Assembly (NCBI GenBank): GCA_032718475.1
Contig: JAUCBJ010008077.1
Coordinates: forward strand, 62,001 to 126,000
Direction of reading: 5' to 3'
Source: Nemertoderma westbladi
Taxonomy: Eukaryota; Xenacoelomorpha; Nemertodermatida; Nemertodermatidae
DNA length: 64,000 nt
Position 1 is the first letter of the stretch. Every line of letters starts with the position of its first letter. The notes under the pieces were generated by a model that did no database searches, was not told where the DNA came from, and was given only the letters and a program-made list of their open reading frames with translations. Below, one piece after another: positions 22,342 through 32,295 of this stretch. Position numbers and translations under genes: made by a program.

Positions 22342-22551
22342 GCAGATTAAATCTTGAGAGAACAATTTACAGCAGAGTTGATGTTGAGTACAGTGGGTTG
22401 AGAAGAATTTAGATGGAAAGATGAGGCAATATTCTACTGAATTAACTGATGACAATAATTCAATTGCAAGTGGGTGCAGTAATACAAATAGAACAGGTGT
22501 CATGGATTCAGTCGACTGTGGGCTTATTTTATTAGCCCATGCTCGATAGTC

Positions 22552-22893
22552 ATGGAAGATCGATGTGATTCTACTGCTTCTCTAAATTCAGCAAAAAGGA
22601 CTCTTTTTGCAAATTCTCCGAATCCAAATTGGCTACGAAATTGTGCCATATTGGAATCGGACAGTGAGCCTAAAGAAGATGCAATAATTGTGGATAATAT
22701 TGTAGAACCATCTTATTGCTTTAAAGAAGGTACAACAAGGGGGAATCTACAGAGGGAGAGGTACTATCAAAGGTTCAGTGTGGATAGTTCCACTGAACTC
22801 TTACGATGGAAATCATCTTTAGAGCAGCAGCAGAAGACATCAAAAAAATGTATAGTAGATCAGTTGTATAAGGTCTCAAGAATGGCCTATTAA
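22552..22893 (+). CDS. N-terminal ORF of the recombinase element
   Basis: 113 codons from MEDRCDSTASLNSAKRTLFA. It has a Ser/Asn-rich start, an acidic middle (LESDSEPKEDAIIVDNIVEP) and a helical end (LRWKSSLEQQQKTSKK). No domain recognised. A second readable block follows at 22989-23170 (IRRYRSKVVRVWEAIESQAR, then EIDSLQKFHDIKPADALF), helix-rich like the DNA-binding part before a recombinase core. Stops and shifts separate the two, so the gene is damaged here. Confidence 0.4.
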   Translation: MEDRCDSTASLNSAKRTLFANSPNPNWLRNCAILESDSEPKEDAIIVDNIVEPSYCFKEGTTRGNLQRERYYQRFSVDSSTELLRWKSSLEQQQKTSKKCIVDQLYKVSRMAY

Positions 22894-23165
22894 ATACAAA
22901 AAGGCCCAAAACAACGTTGAAATGGGTTTTCAGTGATTCCATTCAAATTCTACAAATTTTGCTGGCATTAATTTCATACTTCGAGTTTCGGCTTATGGGA
23001 CAGAATCCAATCGGACATCTTTACTGCAGTCTGATAGTTTTAATCACACCCTGAAGGCCATCAGGAGATACCGCTCCAAGGTAGTCCGTGTATGGGAAGC
23101 TATAGAATCCCAAGCGAGGGAGATAGACTCCCTTCAGAAATTTCATGATATAAAACCTGCGGATG

Positions 23166-24882
23166 CCTTATTTATTTAATTTATGCCAGGCAAAGAACAC
23201 CCATATCACATTGATTTAAACAATAGACATAATGATTAACAAATTATAATAATATAGCTAGGTATGGTGGGGTGGGGCCCCGAGCAGGGAAGCACAAACT
23301 GCAATGAATAAAGAAAATCAATACAAAACAAAATAAACAAAATAACAAAACAAAACAAAATAAACGATTTGGACCTCCTAATGGCTGTCCAAGGAACACC
23401 GACCAATCAGACGGCTCGTCTGGAACGTCACCATGGCCAAACTCTGCACAATACTATTCTGAGACGAGTTCACGCGATGCAACAGTGATACCCGCGCATT
23501 GTGAAGGACATGAATGAGTTTCGGCAGATTTAATGCACCACACATGTATGATACACTAGAGTCATACCGAAATCCAAACAATTTTCTAATTATATTGTTG
23601 TAGGCCACCCTAAACTTGTTGTACGTTGCAATGGAGTAGTTACTTCGAGCCCACAACGAGCTGCAATAAACTTGCGTACAAAATGAGCGAAAAAGTTTCA
23701 CTTTAACGTCCCGAGAACTGTAGCTGAATTTACGAATGAGGAAATTACCCCTACGATATAAACTCGATAGCTGATTTAGAATGTCATAATTGTCATCGGT
23801 GGTAGAGTGAAATATATGACCTAAGTACTTAAATTTTGTAACTGTCTCAATAGCCTTACCATTTATCGATATATATTTAACTAAATCGTTGTTACTAGAT
23901 TTCGGTATGTATCGCATAAACTTAGATTTCTTCATATTAATCACAATAGAGTGCCTGTCGGCATAACTGGTGAAAGTGTCAATCAACTTATTTAAACCAG
24001 CTATCGAGTTTGATGCTAAAGATAAGTCATCAGCATACAAAAGATGATTTGATCTCTTATTATTTAATTTACAACCTACGTTTGTATTAGTTAACTCTAC
24101 ACTTAAGTCGTCCATATATATAGCATAGAAGTAGGCCGATAAAATACCCCCTTGTTTCGTGCCGTTAGTGACTGCAAACGAGTTAGATATACAACCCCCC
24201 CATCGTATACTAAGAACTTGAAACCGGTACCAATATCGAACTATCCTAATGTAAAACAGAGGAATGTTACGTTTAATTAATTTATCAAATAACTTGTAAT
24301 GGTTAACCAGATTGAAAGCCTTTGAGGAATCTATGAAACATATGTACACCGCACTGTCATTTTCTAAATAGTATTGTATGGTTTCTTTTAAAGCGAAAAC
24401 GCATAATTCAGTACCTAAATTACTTTTAAATCCAAACTGAGAGTCTGTAGTATTCAGTTTAGAACTGAAACGTTCAAGCATAACTAGCTCCAAAACTTTG
24501 CTACTTATAGTTGCAAGGGCTATGCCTCTATAATTATCAAAATGTGTGATATCATCATTTTTGTCCTTCACGATGGGCAAAATATTGCATAGCATGAACT
24601 CGTCATTCATATGACCATGAACATTGAAAGTACTGTACAGAGCCGCCAGGTGGCGGAACAGACGCGCGGTGCCATGGATATAGTGTTCGCTGGACAGACC
24701 ATCAGGTCCAATTTTTCCGGGAGACAACCTACCTACAGCAACAGCTACCTCAACATCAGAAACCAACATATCATTGCTAAACTCAATATTACTGAAAATA
24801 GATTCAATGTCGTGCTTGCCAGAGTCATCATTTACTTTATTGTATAAGTTTTTGAATCTTTCCTTAAAGGCGTCACATCACT
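23166..24882 (-). mobile_element. 5'-truncated non-LTR retrotransposon inserted in the recombinase gene
   Basis: On the minus strand the sequence enters inside the linker before RT (DAFKERFKNLYNKVNDD, near 24880), runs through RT and ends in ATAAATTAAATAAATAA at about 23166-23182, an AT-rich 3' tail. There is no endonuclease part. The plus-strand recombinase reading frame stops at the left border and resumes at the right one, so it is a nested insertion. I could not define a target duplication. Confidence 0.75.
23378..24880 (-). CDS. non-LTR reverse transcriptase
   Basis: Open for about 500 codons (internal ATG at 24769). RT motifs in order: NYRGIALATISSKVLE, DSQFGFKSNLGTELCVFALK, ICFIDSSKAFNLVNHYKLFD (first catalytic Asp), GTKQGGILSAYFYAIYMDDL, then HLLYADDLSLASNS (catalytic Asp pair), KKSKFMRY and KFKYLGHIF. 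A ~150-residue C-terminal extension without a clear Cys-His knuckle follows. No stops or shifts interrupt it, so it is the best-preserved non-LTR RT core in the window apart from the one at the right edge. Target-primed reverse transcription would be its role. The clade is not assigned. Confidence 0.9.
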
Positions 24883-24888
24883 TAGAAG

Positions 24889-25797
24889 TGATAAATAACA
24901 AAGACATTCGAGATGCAGTACTTAAGGCACATAAGCATTGCTTGAGTGCCGGTTATATGCAGGAATGTAAGAATTTCCTCGTTGTAAGATACATGATGTG
25001 TCTTATATGTATTGGTGAGCAGCAGAGGCCAAGTGTGGCTGGCTGCATGAAACTCTGAGTTTCAACGATCAACACATAAATAAAGCCTTTGATTCGCCAT
25101 CAAACCAGCATCTATTACTTGTGGCAAATCACAAAACAAAGACATCATCGCATGCAGGTGTTGTAATTGATGCAGATACGTTTAGTATGATTGAATCATA
25201 TATTAAAACTGTCAAGCAACTGCCGGGGTCACCAAATTGTGAATATGTATTCGTGAATTCCTGTGGCAATATATATGGGTCTTCAGTAACACAGGAAATA
25301 GCAAGGCTCCATAATCATTTTCAATTATCATATTGTCCATCGGTAACCAATGTGAGAAAGGTAATGGAAACGGCAGCCTCAGTAATTCCTTGTGATTCCA
25401 CAACGAATAGTCTAGCGAGTTATCTCTGCCATAGTACAATAACCCGCGATAGGAACTACATATTTTCCACTGTGAAAAAAATTTAATGCCCATGGACTTA
25501 CTTAAGTCAATGGCCAAGACAGGGGAGCAACAAATGCAGGATGCTCAGGATATGTTCGAGGGCCACTCTGCCCTTCACAAGGTCCTTAATCATAATAGCA
25601 GAGCTGGGCTGGGGAGTGCTACATCCCTTGCTAACACTACAGCTGCATCTACCTCTGCTGCCGTATCCGATAGTGCCACATCTAGTATGATTTCCAACGA
25701 AGGAATGGATTCTGTATCAATCCAGAAATCACCACGTTCCCCACTTAAATCGCCATCACTGACAAAAAGCAACGAAGTTATATGTCATGGAAGCATA
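24889..25797 (+). pseudogene. tyrosine recombinase core and Ser-rich tail (frameshifted)
   Basis: Recombinase signature residues appear in order: Arg in GEQQRPSVAG, Lys in NHKTKTSSHAGVVI, Arg in CPSVTNVRKVMETAA, His in LASYLCHSTITRD, and the nucleophile Tyr in RDRNYIF. The spacing and the xxLxHSxxTxxxxY ending fit Crypton-type animal recombinases. A stop at 25056 and a shift to the next frame near 25090 break the first part. A one-base change in an A run at 25475-25482 ends the core early; in the neighbouring frame it continues as PMDLLKSMAKTGEQQMQDA and a Ser/Ala-rich tail to 25797. It would cut and rejoin DNA for transposition. Confidence 0.6.
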
Positions 25798-25860
25798 TAG
25801 ACCCCTCCCCAACCCAACTCTTCCAATCTATTACACGTGTTTTTCTATGTAAAGTGAATA

Positions 25861-25878
25861 CCCCCCCCCCCCCCCCCC
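25861..25878. repeat. poly(C) tract, C18
   Basis: Eighteen C on the plus strand between the recombinase gene and the Penelope-like fragment. Confidence 0.95.
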
Positions 25879-25904
25879 ATGCGACCCTGTTACCACTGTC
25901 GAAC

Positions 25905-26445
25905 AATGCCCACTGTGTATTGTACACCCCTTTACAGGTCCACATTGTTTGGTACGTAAGAACAGGCTACGTCACCTATTCAGGGATGCCCTACATGCCA
26001 CCAACCTACGTATTATTTTTAGATCTGTGAATAGGTTGTCTTCATTTTTCAGAACTAAAGATCTAGTTACCAAGCATATTGTTTATCTTTTTTCCTGTAG
26101 TAGCTGTAATGCTACGTATATTGGTAAATCTATCCATCATATTGGCGTATGTGTAGGAGAGCATAGTGGAAAATGACTTTCCACTCTGTTCTCCTACACG
26201 TACGCCAAGATGACCTTACAAACTACTTTTCTGTCCCCAGAAATTCAGCGGTTTTCGACCACTGGATTGGTACGGACCACTCATTCTCCCTACAGAACTT
26301 TGAAGTACTTTGTACAGTGCGTGATTCTTTTAGTTTATCCAATTTTATTAGAATTTTATTTAATTTATTTGAGAGACAGACACCCGACGTTGAATACACT
26401 TAATAGCTCCATTCCTCTTCAATTATACATGATGCAGTATAATAC
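25905..26445 (+). pseudogene. Penelope-like element, GIY-YIG endonuclease end
   Basis: The frame through 26176 reads YPFTGPHCLVRKNRLRHLFR, then FFRTKDLV and HIVYLFSCSSCNATYIGKSI, then HHIGV and GEHSG. This is the end of the RT C-terminal region followed by the GIY-YIG core (IVY ... YIG, then an Arg/Cys and EH). After a 63-bp hairpin the domain resumes in other frames (SAVFDHWIGTDHSFSLQNFE, then LNSSIPLQLYMM), typical of the C-terminal part. Cys is found where catalytic Arg is expected (GVCVGEH). No RT is present upstream, so the copy is 5'-truncated and dead. Confidence 0.7.
26144..26206. repeat. near-perfect inverted repeat inside the Penelope-like fragment
   Basis: GGCGTATGTGTAGGAGAGCA at the left is mirrored by TGTTCTCCTACACGTACGCC at the right. 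About 29-bp arms with three or four mismatches flank a loop of about four bases. Confidence 0.9.
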
Positions 26446-26599
26446 CACATATCTTTTAGCCATAGTTTTTCTGCAGATTGGGATACGTCACTGCTATGGA
26501 CATCTTTCACTCTCAACATTTTTCTATATTTATTATCGGTACTAATAACTAATCTACTGTAATAACTAAATAAACAGGTGTTTTGTTTCATCACTAGCT

Positions 26600-29226
26600 T
26601 AATAACCCCTAATCATCACTCACTGCTCCTGTAGCGCTGTAGTTGTGTTTGCATGATCGATTATAACAGTAAGCTATAGATAGATTATAGACCCTAGACA
26701 TATAAACAAATCAACTATATATTATTATTACGGTATCACAATCACCATGGCATATTGTGTGATTATATTCACAACTGATCCGGATCATCATATTAATGTC
26801 GAATATACTGGGGTTGTTTGCACTACGTGGCTGCAGCCAGGTCATATAACTGTGGCTTACCCAGATTCAACCAGTGAAGTAATAGGAGTCCCCATTATTT
26901 TAAAATCTACTCTAGATGCATTAAAATACAAATTTCTTAAATTTTTAGCGAGGGGGGTTATCCCCTCCCACCACCCCCCCCCCCCCTTAATATACAACAA
27001 ATAAGAGAATTCATTTTTTAAACAAAAAATATGATCACTTCAATCAGTCATATGTACTATACATTAGGGTAGATCGAAAAAAATGTAACTGTGAATGTAA
27101 CTTTTCCCTATGTTAGAAATGTGTGAAATTGCCTAAAACCACATAAAAACATCACTTTCCAAGTTTTTGACAATGCATGACCCCCGCACAATTAGTTCAA
27201 ACAAACAACATTTTTTACCAAACTATGTAATATTAATTCAATTAGAAAGAAATTTTTTTTTTAATATGACTTTTCCCAGTGCTAGAAGTGTCTGAAATGG
27301 CCTAAAACCATAAAAAACACAACTTTTCCTTCAAATTTTTGACAATGCAAGACCCCCACACAAATAGTGTAAACAAACATCATTTTGCTAACCTACAAAA
27401 CTATGTAATAATTATTAACTGTTAGACTGTGGGTAGCAGTTTTTTATTTACCAACCCAAATCCACCATGGCGGGAAATATGTACCTTTATACAGTAAATT
27501 ACAACTTTTTAACCTCCAGAGACTAGGCCAACCAGAATGTTGACGGACACTGCAAACGGAGCTGTACCTGCTAACACTTGAGAGCCGGCAACAGTACACA
27601 TTACATACTATATATATACTTATCCATATCCACTCTGCGTCCACTTAATTTCTGTCTTAATTATAATTACACGTTATTCGAACTAAAGACAAGATGCTTC
27701 TTACAGTCTAATAAAAGCCTAACCCACCTACTAGACTACCACTACTAAATCACCTACTAGACTGAACTGCTAGATATACTTTCTAATCATATTTAGACCT
27801 ACTTCCATCCCCTGCATCACTGCATACTGTCCTATAGATATATAATGTCCTATATTGAATTAAATATATTTTGTAGTGTTTTGGTTATTAATACTCATGA
27901 CACTATTGTTCGCGCTTTTGAAGACCTTTAGCAGTTTAACCTGCCAAAATTTATATGTCTTTTATGTTAATTAAAACCACTTTAGCATACGACAATATTT
28001 TATGCTAATACGCAAAACATTAGCCGAAGACAGCCCATGCGCGATCATTCACCCGATGGATCTACACCCGGGAGGCTGAATTCGGATGCTTAAATTTTAT
28101 TATTGCAGTGTAAGGTTGCAGTGTATACCTACTGTATTATTCGATAGATCGTTAATAATTAATCTCTGACAGATATTATTGGCTTTCGGGAAATATTAAC
28201 AGTTCCTTTAGGACGTGGCGCTTTATCTATTTAAACAGAACTAAGACTTATACTAAAACGCAACGATACTGCTTATGATTGAAGTATAAAGCGTATTCTT
28301 TAGGAAATACTTTGTTACCAATCACAATCATACACACTATTCTGCCGACAGTCAGTATATTTGATCACACATAAAGAGAGCAACAATTGACTCACGTAGG
28401 GTCTGCTAAATAACATTGGATTCAATACACCACATTAATATAAATCGCAATTGTTATGTATAGCCGGTCTCTCTAACCTGTAGTGTATCAAGAAAATTGG
28501 GAATTTGGGTGATTTATCCGTATTATCCAAAGAGCAATATTTCCATCAACAAATAGGTACAATTAATAACTGACGGTAAAATAACAGTACAAACAATATG
28601 ATTAATGCAATTAAATTAAGTGAGCTAGTGAGTTCGTTCGATTGATTAATTAGGTAACAGTTTATACTTTCGATAATTTAAGCAGTTTTACTAGAGTTCT
28701 TCCCAAAAAGCCGGTGTTTCTGGCTTAGACAGCAATAACAACAAAGTATCAAGTAAAAACAGTAAGACTGAACACTCTCCTTATGATCGGCTGAAAAGCT
28801 ACACGTCGACAGGAAAAATCGCTCTGATTGGCTCAAGCCAAACAAAGAACCATGCGTCCAATGGCTGTTTCCATGTCAGCAACCAGCTGTTAGATGTCGT
28901 AATATGAATCATCACGGCTAAGCTGTGAAAGGTAGTTGGTGCATTACAGGTTTTTTGCCTTACCATGTCCGCCAAAACACGTATATAGCAGAATGACTTT
29001 TATGTCCGTTAAAACACCTGTAACGGTACCTTGCGGGCGAGGGGAATATATATACAGTTAGAGAACCTTTTTAGAGTATTCCAGCGCCTGGGGGGAAACT
29101 GGATTGCGAAGCAAAAGGGGCCAGTTATATCCCACAGAAGCTTTTACACCGCTCCCAGAAAATGGGATTTGAGTCTATAAATATACAAAAATCACAGTTT
29201 CTAATATACGTAAATACTCTAAACAG
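26600..29226. other. intergenic stretch without genes
   Basis: Holds C13 at 26974-26986 and the tandem duplication at 27083-27410. From 28000 to 29226 the sequence is less AT-rich and may be the 3' untranslated or LTR region of element A, but I could not find a matching LTR on the other side. Confidence 0.5.
27083..27410 (+). repeat. diverged tandem duplication, unit about 165 bp
   Basis: Two copies share the order CTTTTCCC, GCCTAAAACCA, TTTTTGACAATGCA, GACCCCC, AAACAAACA and ACTATGTAAT. Confidence 0.8.
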
Positions 29227-30676
29227 TTAGTCTTTCTTGCGCGGACGGCGTTTACGCAGTTTTTTAAAGCTAGCAAGAGTCCTTTTCTCTTTGGGGCGAG
29301 CCACTTTACGAGGAGGGCTATAACTCCTGGGTGAAGGGTGCAATATGATTGCATCAGAAGGTATGGGATTGCGATCGGTATATCCGCCGGTCGAAGTACC
29401 GGATTGATTGACATCCACGTCCGGGGAGAGGGGTCTAACGGCTTTGAGAGCTCGTTTCAAGACAGCCGCTCTTACGGGTCCTTTACGAGTGGTCTGAACG
29501 AGGGCCGTGGGTGGACCATAGGCAGTTAGAAACTTCCTTGGTTTAATGGTTCTTTCCAACTCGCGTTCGCGGGCTCTGTACTCGTAAGGCCGTCGATATA
29601 CTTCCTGTAACTCAGGGTGTGAGTTGACAAATAAGTCTCCATAGGCCGGATCTTGACGGATAAAGTTTATTAAGTTATACGAATTGATGTCACTCGGATT
29701 AATGCTCCTGAGGAATTTGCGTACATATTTGGTTGAAATACATTCTCCAATGCGCTTCAATAGTTCATAACTTGATAGGCGCGATTTCTGCTCGACGGAG
29801 GCAAACAAATATGGATGGAACGCATAAACTCCTTCGTAAGCGCGTCCAGGATAATAGCGATGGCGTGAATCACAATGTAAATCAGCGTTCGCTTCCCAAG
29901 CTCTGATATAACGTAGTACAATCATTTCATCTACGCTCTCTAAATCATGATTAAAGGGACAATCAAAGCTGGCGTGTCCATTTAATTGACAATGATGGCA
30001 TTGAGTCATAAATTGGGGGCAGACAGCAAAAATGTGCAAATTATTAAGCCGACAATATGCACAATAGATTTCCATCGACGGTTGTTCATGGAAATAGGAA
30101 CAAAGATCGTTGGTGTCCATAGACGTAATATGGTCTCTCGATGCGCATAGCCGACAACGTTGTCTAGAAACATAATTGGCATGGCGATAATCATACGCCG
30201 TAAGACACTGGGAACCTTGATACCATTCCAATATGTAGTCGCTATCGCTACTCCGAGACGTGGGGGGCTGAATCTCTTCAGATTCTAAACATATTGGTTC
30301 GTCTTCCCAGTCTGTTACGAATATAATTTTCGTGATCTATTCTCGGTTTATCGTTACGACTCCGCTGGGTATGATATTTAAATAGAACCATTTCCCTTTC
30401 GGTGTATACATCGTCCGTATCATGTAAATAGATAGGATGGCCGGTAGTTAGGAAGTCCATATACGTACCATTACGATGCGTATAGCGAGCGGTTAATTTT
30501 CGATAGTCCAATTCATGCGTAAGTTGCTCTTGGGACATCGGCGGTTCGATATAACGACCATCGTCCTCCGTAATAGTCGGATCGGCTTCACTGCGTATCA
30601 AGCTATCCACAAACGCTTGTAAAGGTAGAGTATATCGCTCCCTGATACCAAGGTCATCTTCTATCAATTCCGTCAT
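29227..30676 (-). pseudogene. zinc-knuckle protein, 3' unit of element A (one frameshift)
   Basis: The first part (ATG at 30676 to about 30330) is acidic (MTELIEDDLGIRERYTLPLQ). Near 30320-30350 the frame shifts and continues to 29227 as a 334-residue stretch. That stretch has a Cys/His cluster: CRLCASRDH, CAYCRLNNLHIFAVC (CCHC) and CHHCQLNGHASFDC (CCHC). A ~150-residue region and a very basic Arg/Lys tail (KKLRKRRPRKKD) follow. CCHC knuckles bind single-stranded nucleic acid; with the basic tail this suggests RNA or cDNA binding. The same knuckle spacing appears after the exonuclease domain of element B (61640-61830), which ties this gene to the BEL element. No known family name can be given. 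Confidence 0.55.
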
Positions 30677-32295
30677 ATCTGCTATCTGAGTTTATTAATA
30701 TCAATATGAGTTAATATTTTAGGCAAGCGGGCGTCGCTGCCTACTAGGCTTTTGCCCCGGACAGTGGGTTTCTCAGCGCCGATGTACCGTTGTCACGGTG
30801 TTTACGCCAACATGTAGCAACAGCACGACAACGATAACCGGCACAAGTCCCACCACTGTCCGTCCCAAAGGCTTGAATCCACTTGAGGTTATCTCGGTAG
30901 AGTTAGGGCTATTTTACAATTGCGATTAGCTACTGTAAACACACTTTAGTAGTAACATTCACCTATAAATGCACAAATTCCATACAATCATTACTTATTG
31001 CACACATGCATGCCATTTGTCCGTTAGTCAGTGTCTTCCAGAATGTCACGTTATTACTATGTATCCTTGGATACTAATAGTGCGTTATGTATACTCTTAT
31101 GCTACGCAATGGGGTAAGCTTTTTATTGTTCCTCTAACTTGCTTCTAATTCTAGCGTGGGTGTTGCCATGGTGACATTATGGAAAACTAGCGGTAGAATT
31201 AGGGCAATCCTCATGCATACAGATCTGGGATGTTATTTAATAGTAATTCTTTAATTGTCAATATCCCCTTTATGCATGATTTTATAAATTTTATCGGCTA
31301 TTGACTATATGTTGGAGATTCTCGCACTCTAGTACACTCAATATGAATCTCCGCTCCCATGATCTATTAATTACTGGAATTTTGGGAATGTTATAAATTG
31401 CACAAAATGACAATTTATGAAATTCATTTGAATATGAATTTAAATTTATTCCCGTGAATTTTATTATTTGATGTTAAATTGATACAAATTTTATTCCAGA
31501 GCATATCTGGGGACTTAGGATCCTTAATTCTATAAAATAGTCCTTCTAAGAGTATCGGTAAATACTGCGATATCTTAATTGACTAGAAATTTTAAAGGAT
31601 CGGGATTTTACAGATTTTAATAAATATTAAATTAAGATTTAGGATGGGCACCGATTTATTCCAGAACTTGTCTGGGGACGTTAACCACTGATTCTAGAAT
31701 TTGTCTTTCAAGTATATCGGTGGGTGCCACGATATCTTAATCGACTAGAATTACAGATGGTCAAAAATTTAACAGATTTATTTGCGATTTACGCTACTGT
31801 TGGAGGGACATCACGCTACTATATGTATTATTTGTTATAAGGTAGAAGAGCAATATCGCACGAAGCAATGTCAGTGTGAAGAGGCAAGTCGTTTCCAAGG
31901 TCTACCCAGAGCTTGGTTTAGCCGAGACACGAGGATCTGAACTTTGCATTCCTAATACTCTGCCTACCAATAATACTTAAATATAGTAGTGGCTTTATTG
32001 TACTTTAAGAAGTACGGACATTTCATCTTACTGTAGTCACGTATTTATAATATGATACGGACAGTAAGGGAAGAGAAAAATAATTACTTCTTGCCGTCGC
32101 ACTAAATATATATTATAAGTAATTATGTACGTAATAAACACTAATATATTGCACTAATCTACTAAACATTCTAAAATAGCATTTTACTAAATAAAATTAA
32201 ATAAAAACGATTATAATAAAGTACATAATAAAGTTCGCATATAAAATGTAATAAAATAGATAAAATAATATAGTCATACACCCACTCCAGACGTA
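30677..32295. other. noncoding stretch with a tandem duplication
   Basis: No gene seen. 31487-31625 and 31652-31785 are diverged tandem copies sharing TTTATTCCAGA, TCTGGGGAC, TATCGGT and GATATCTTAAT. The region could hold a decayed LTR of the nested fragment. Confidence 0.5.

Larger units (their letters stand above)
22552..25800 (+). mobile_element. tyrosine-recombinase (Crypton-like) element, split by a LINE
   Basis: Plus-strand coding blocks at 22552-22893, about 22989-23170 and 24885-25797 belong together by orientation and spacing. The last contains a tyrosine recombinase domain. The middle block ends at about 23170 and coding resumes at about 24885, with a minus-strand non-LTR element between. 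I see no terminal repeats, which is usual for Cryptons; borders are therefore approximate. Confidence 0.55.

Noticed and set aside
28000-29226. 3' LTR of element A
   Set aside because: Position fits, but no matching sequence was found upstream of gag at 45.7-48.2 kb.
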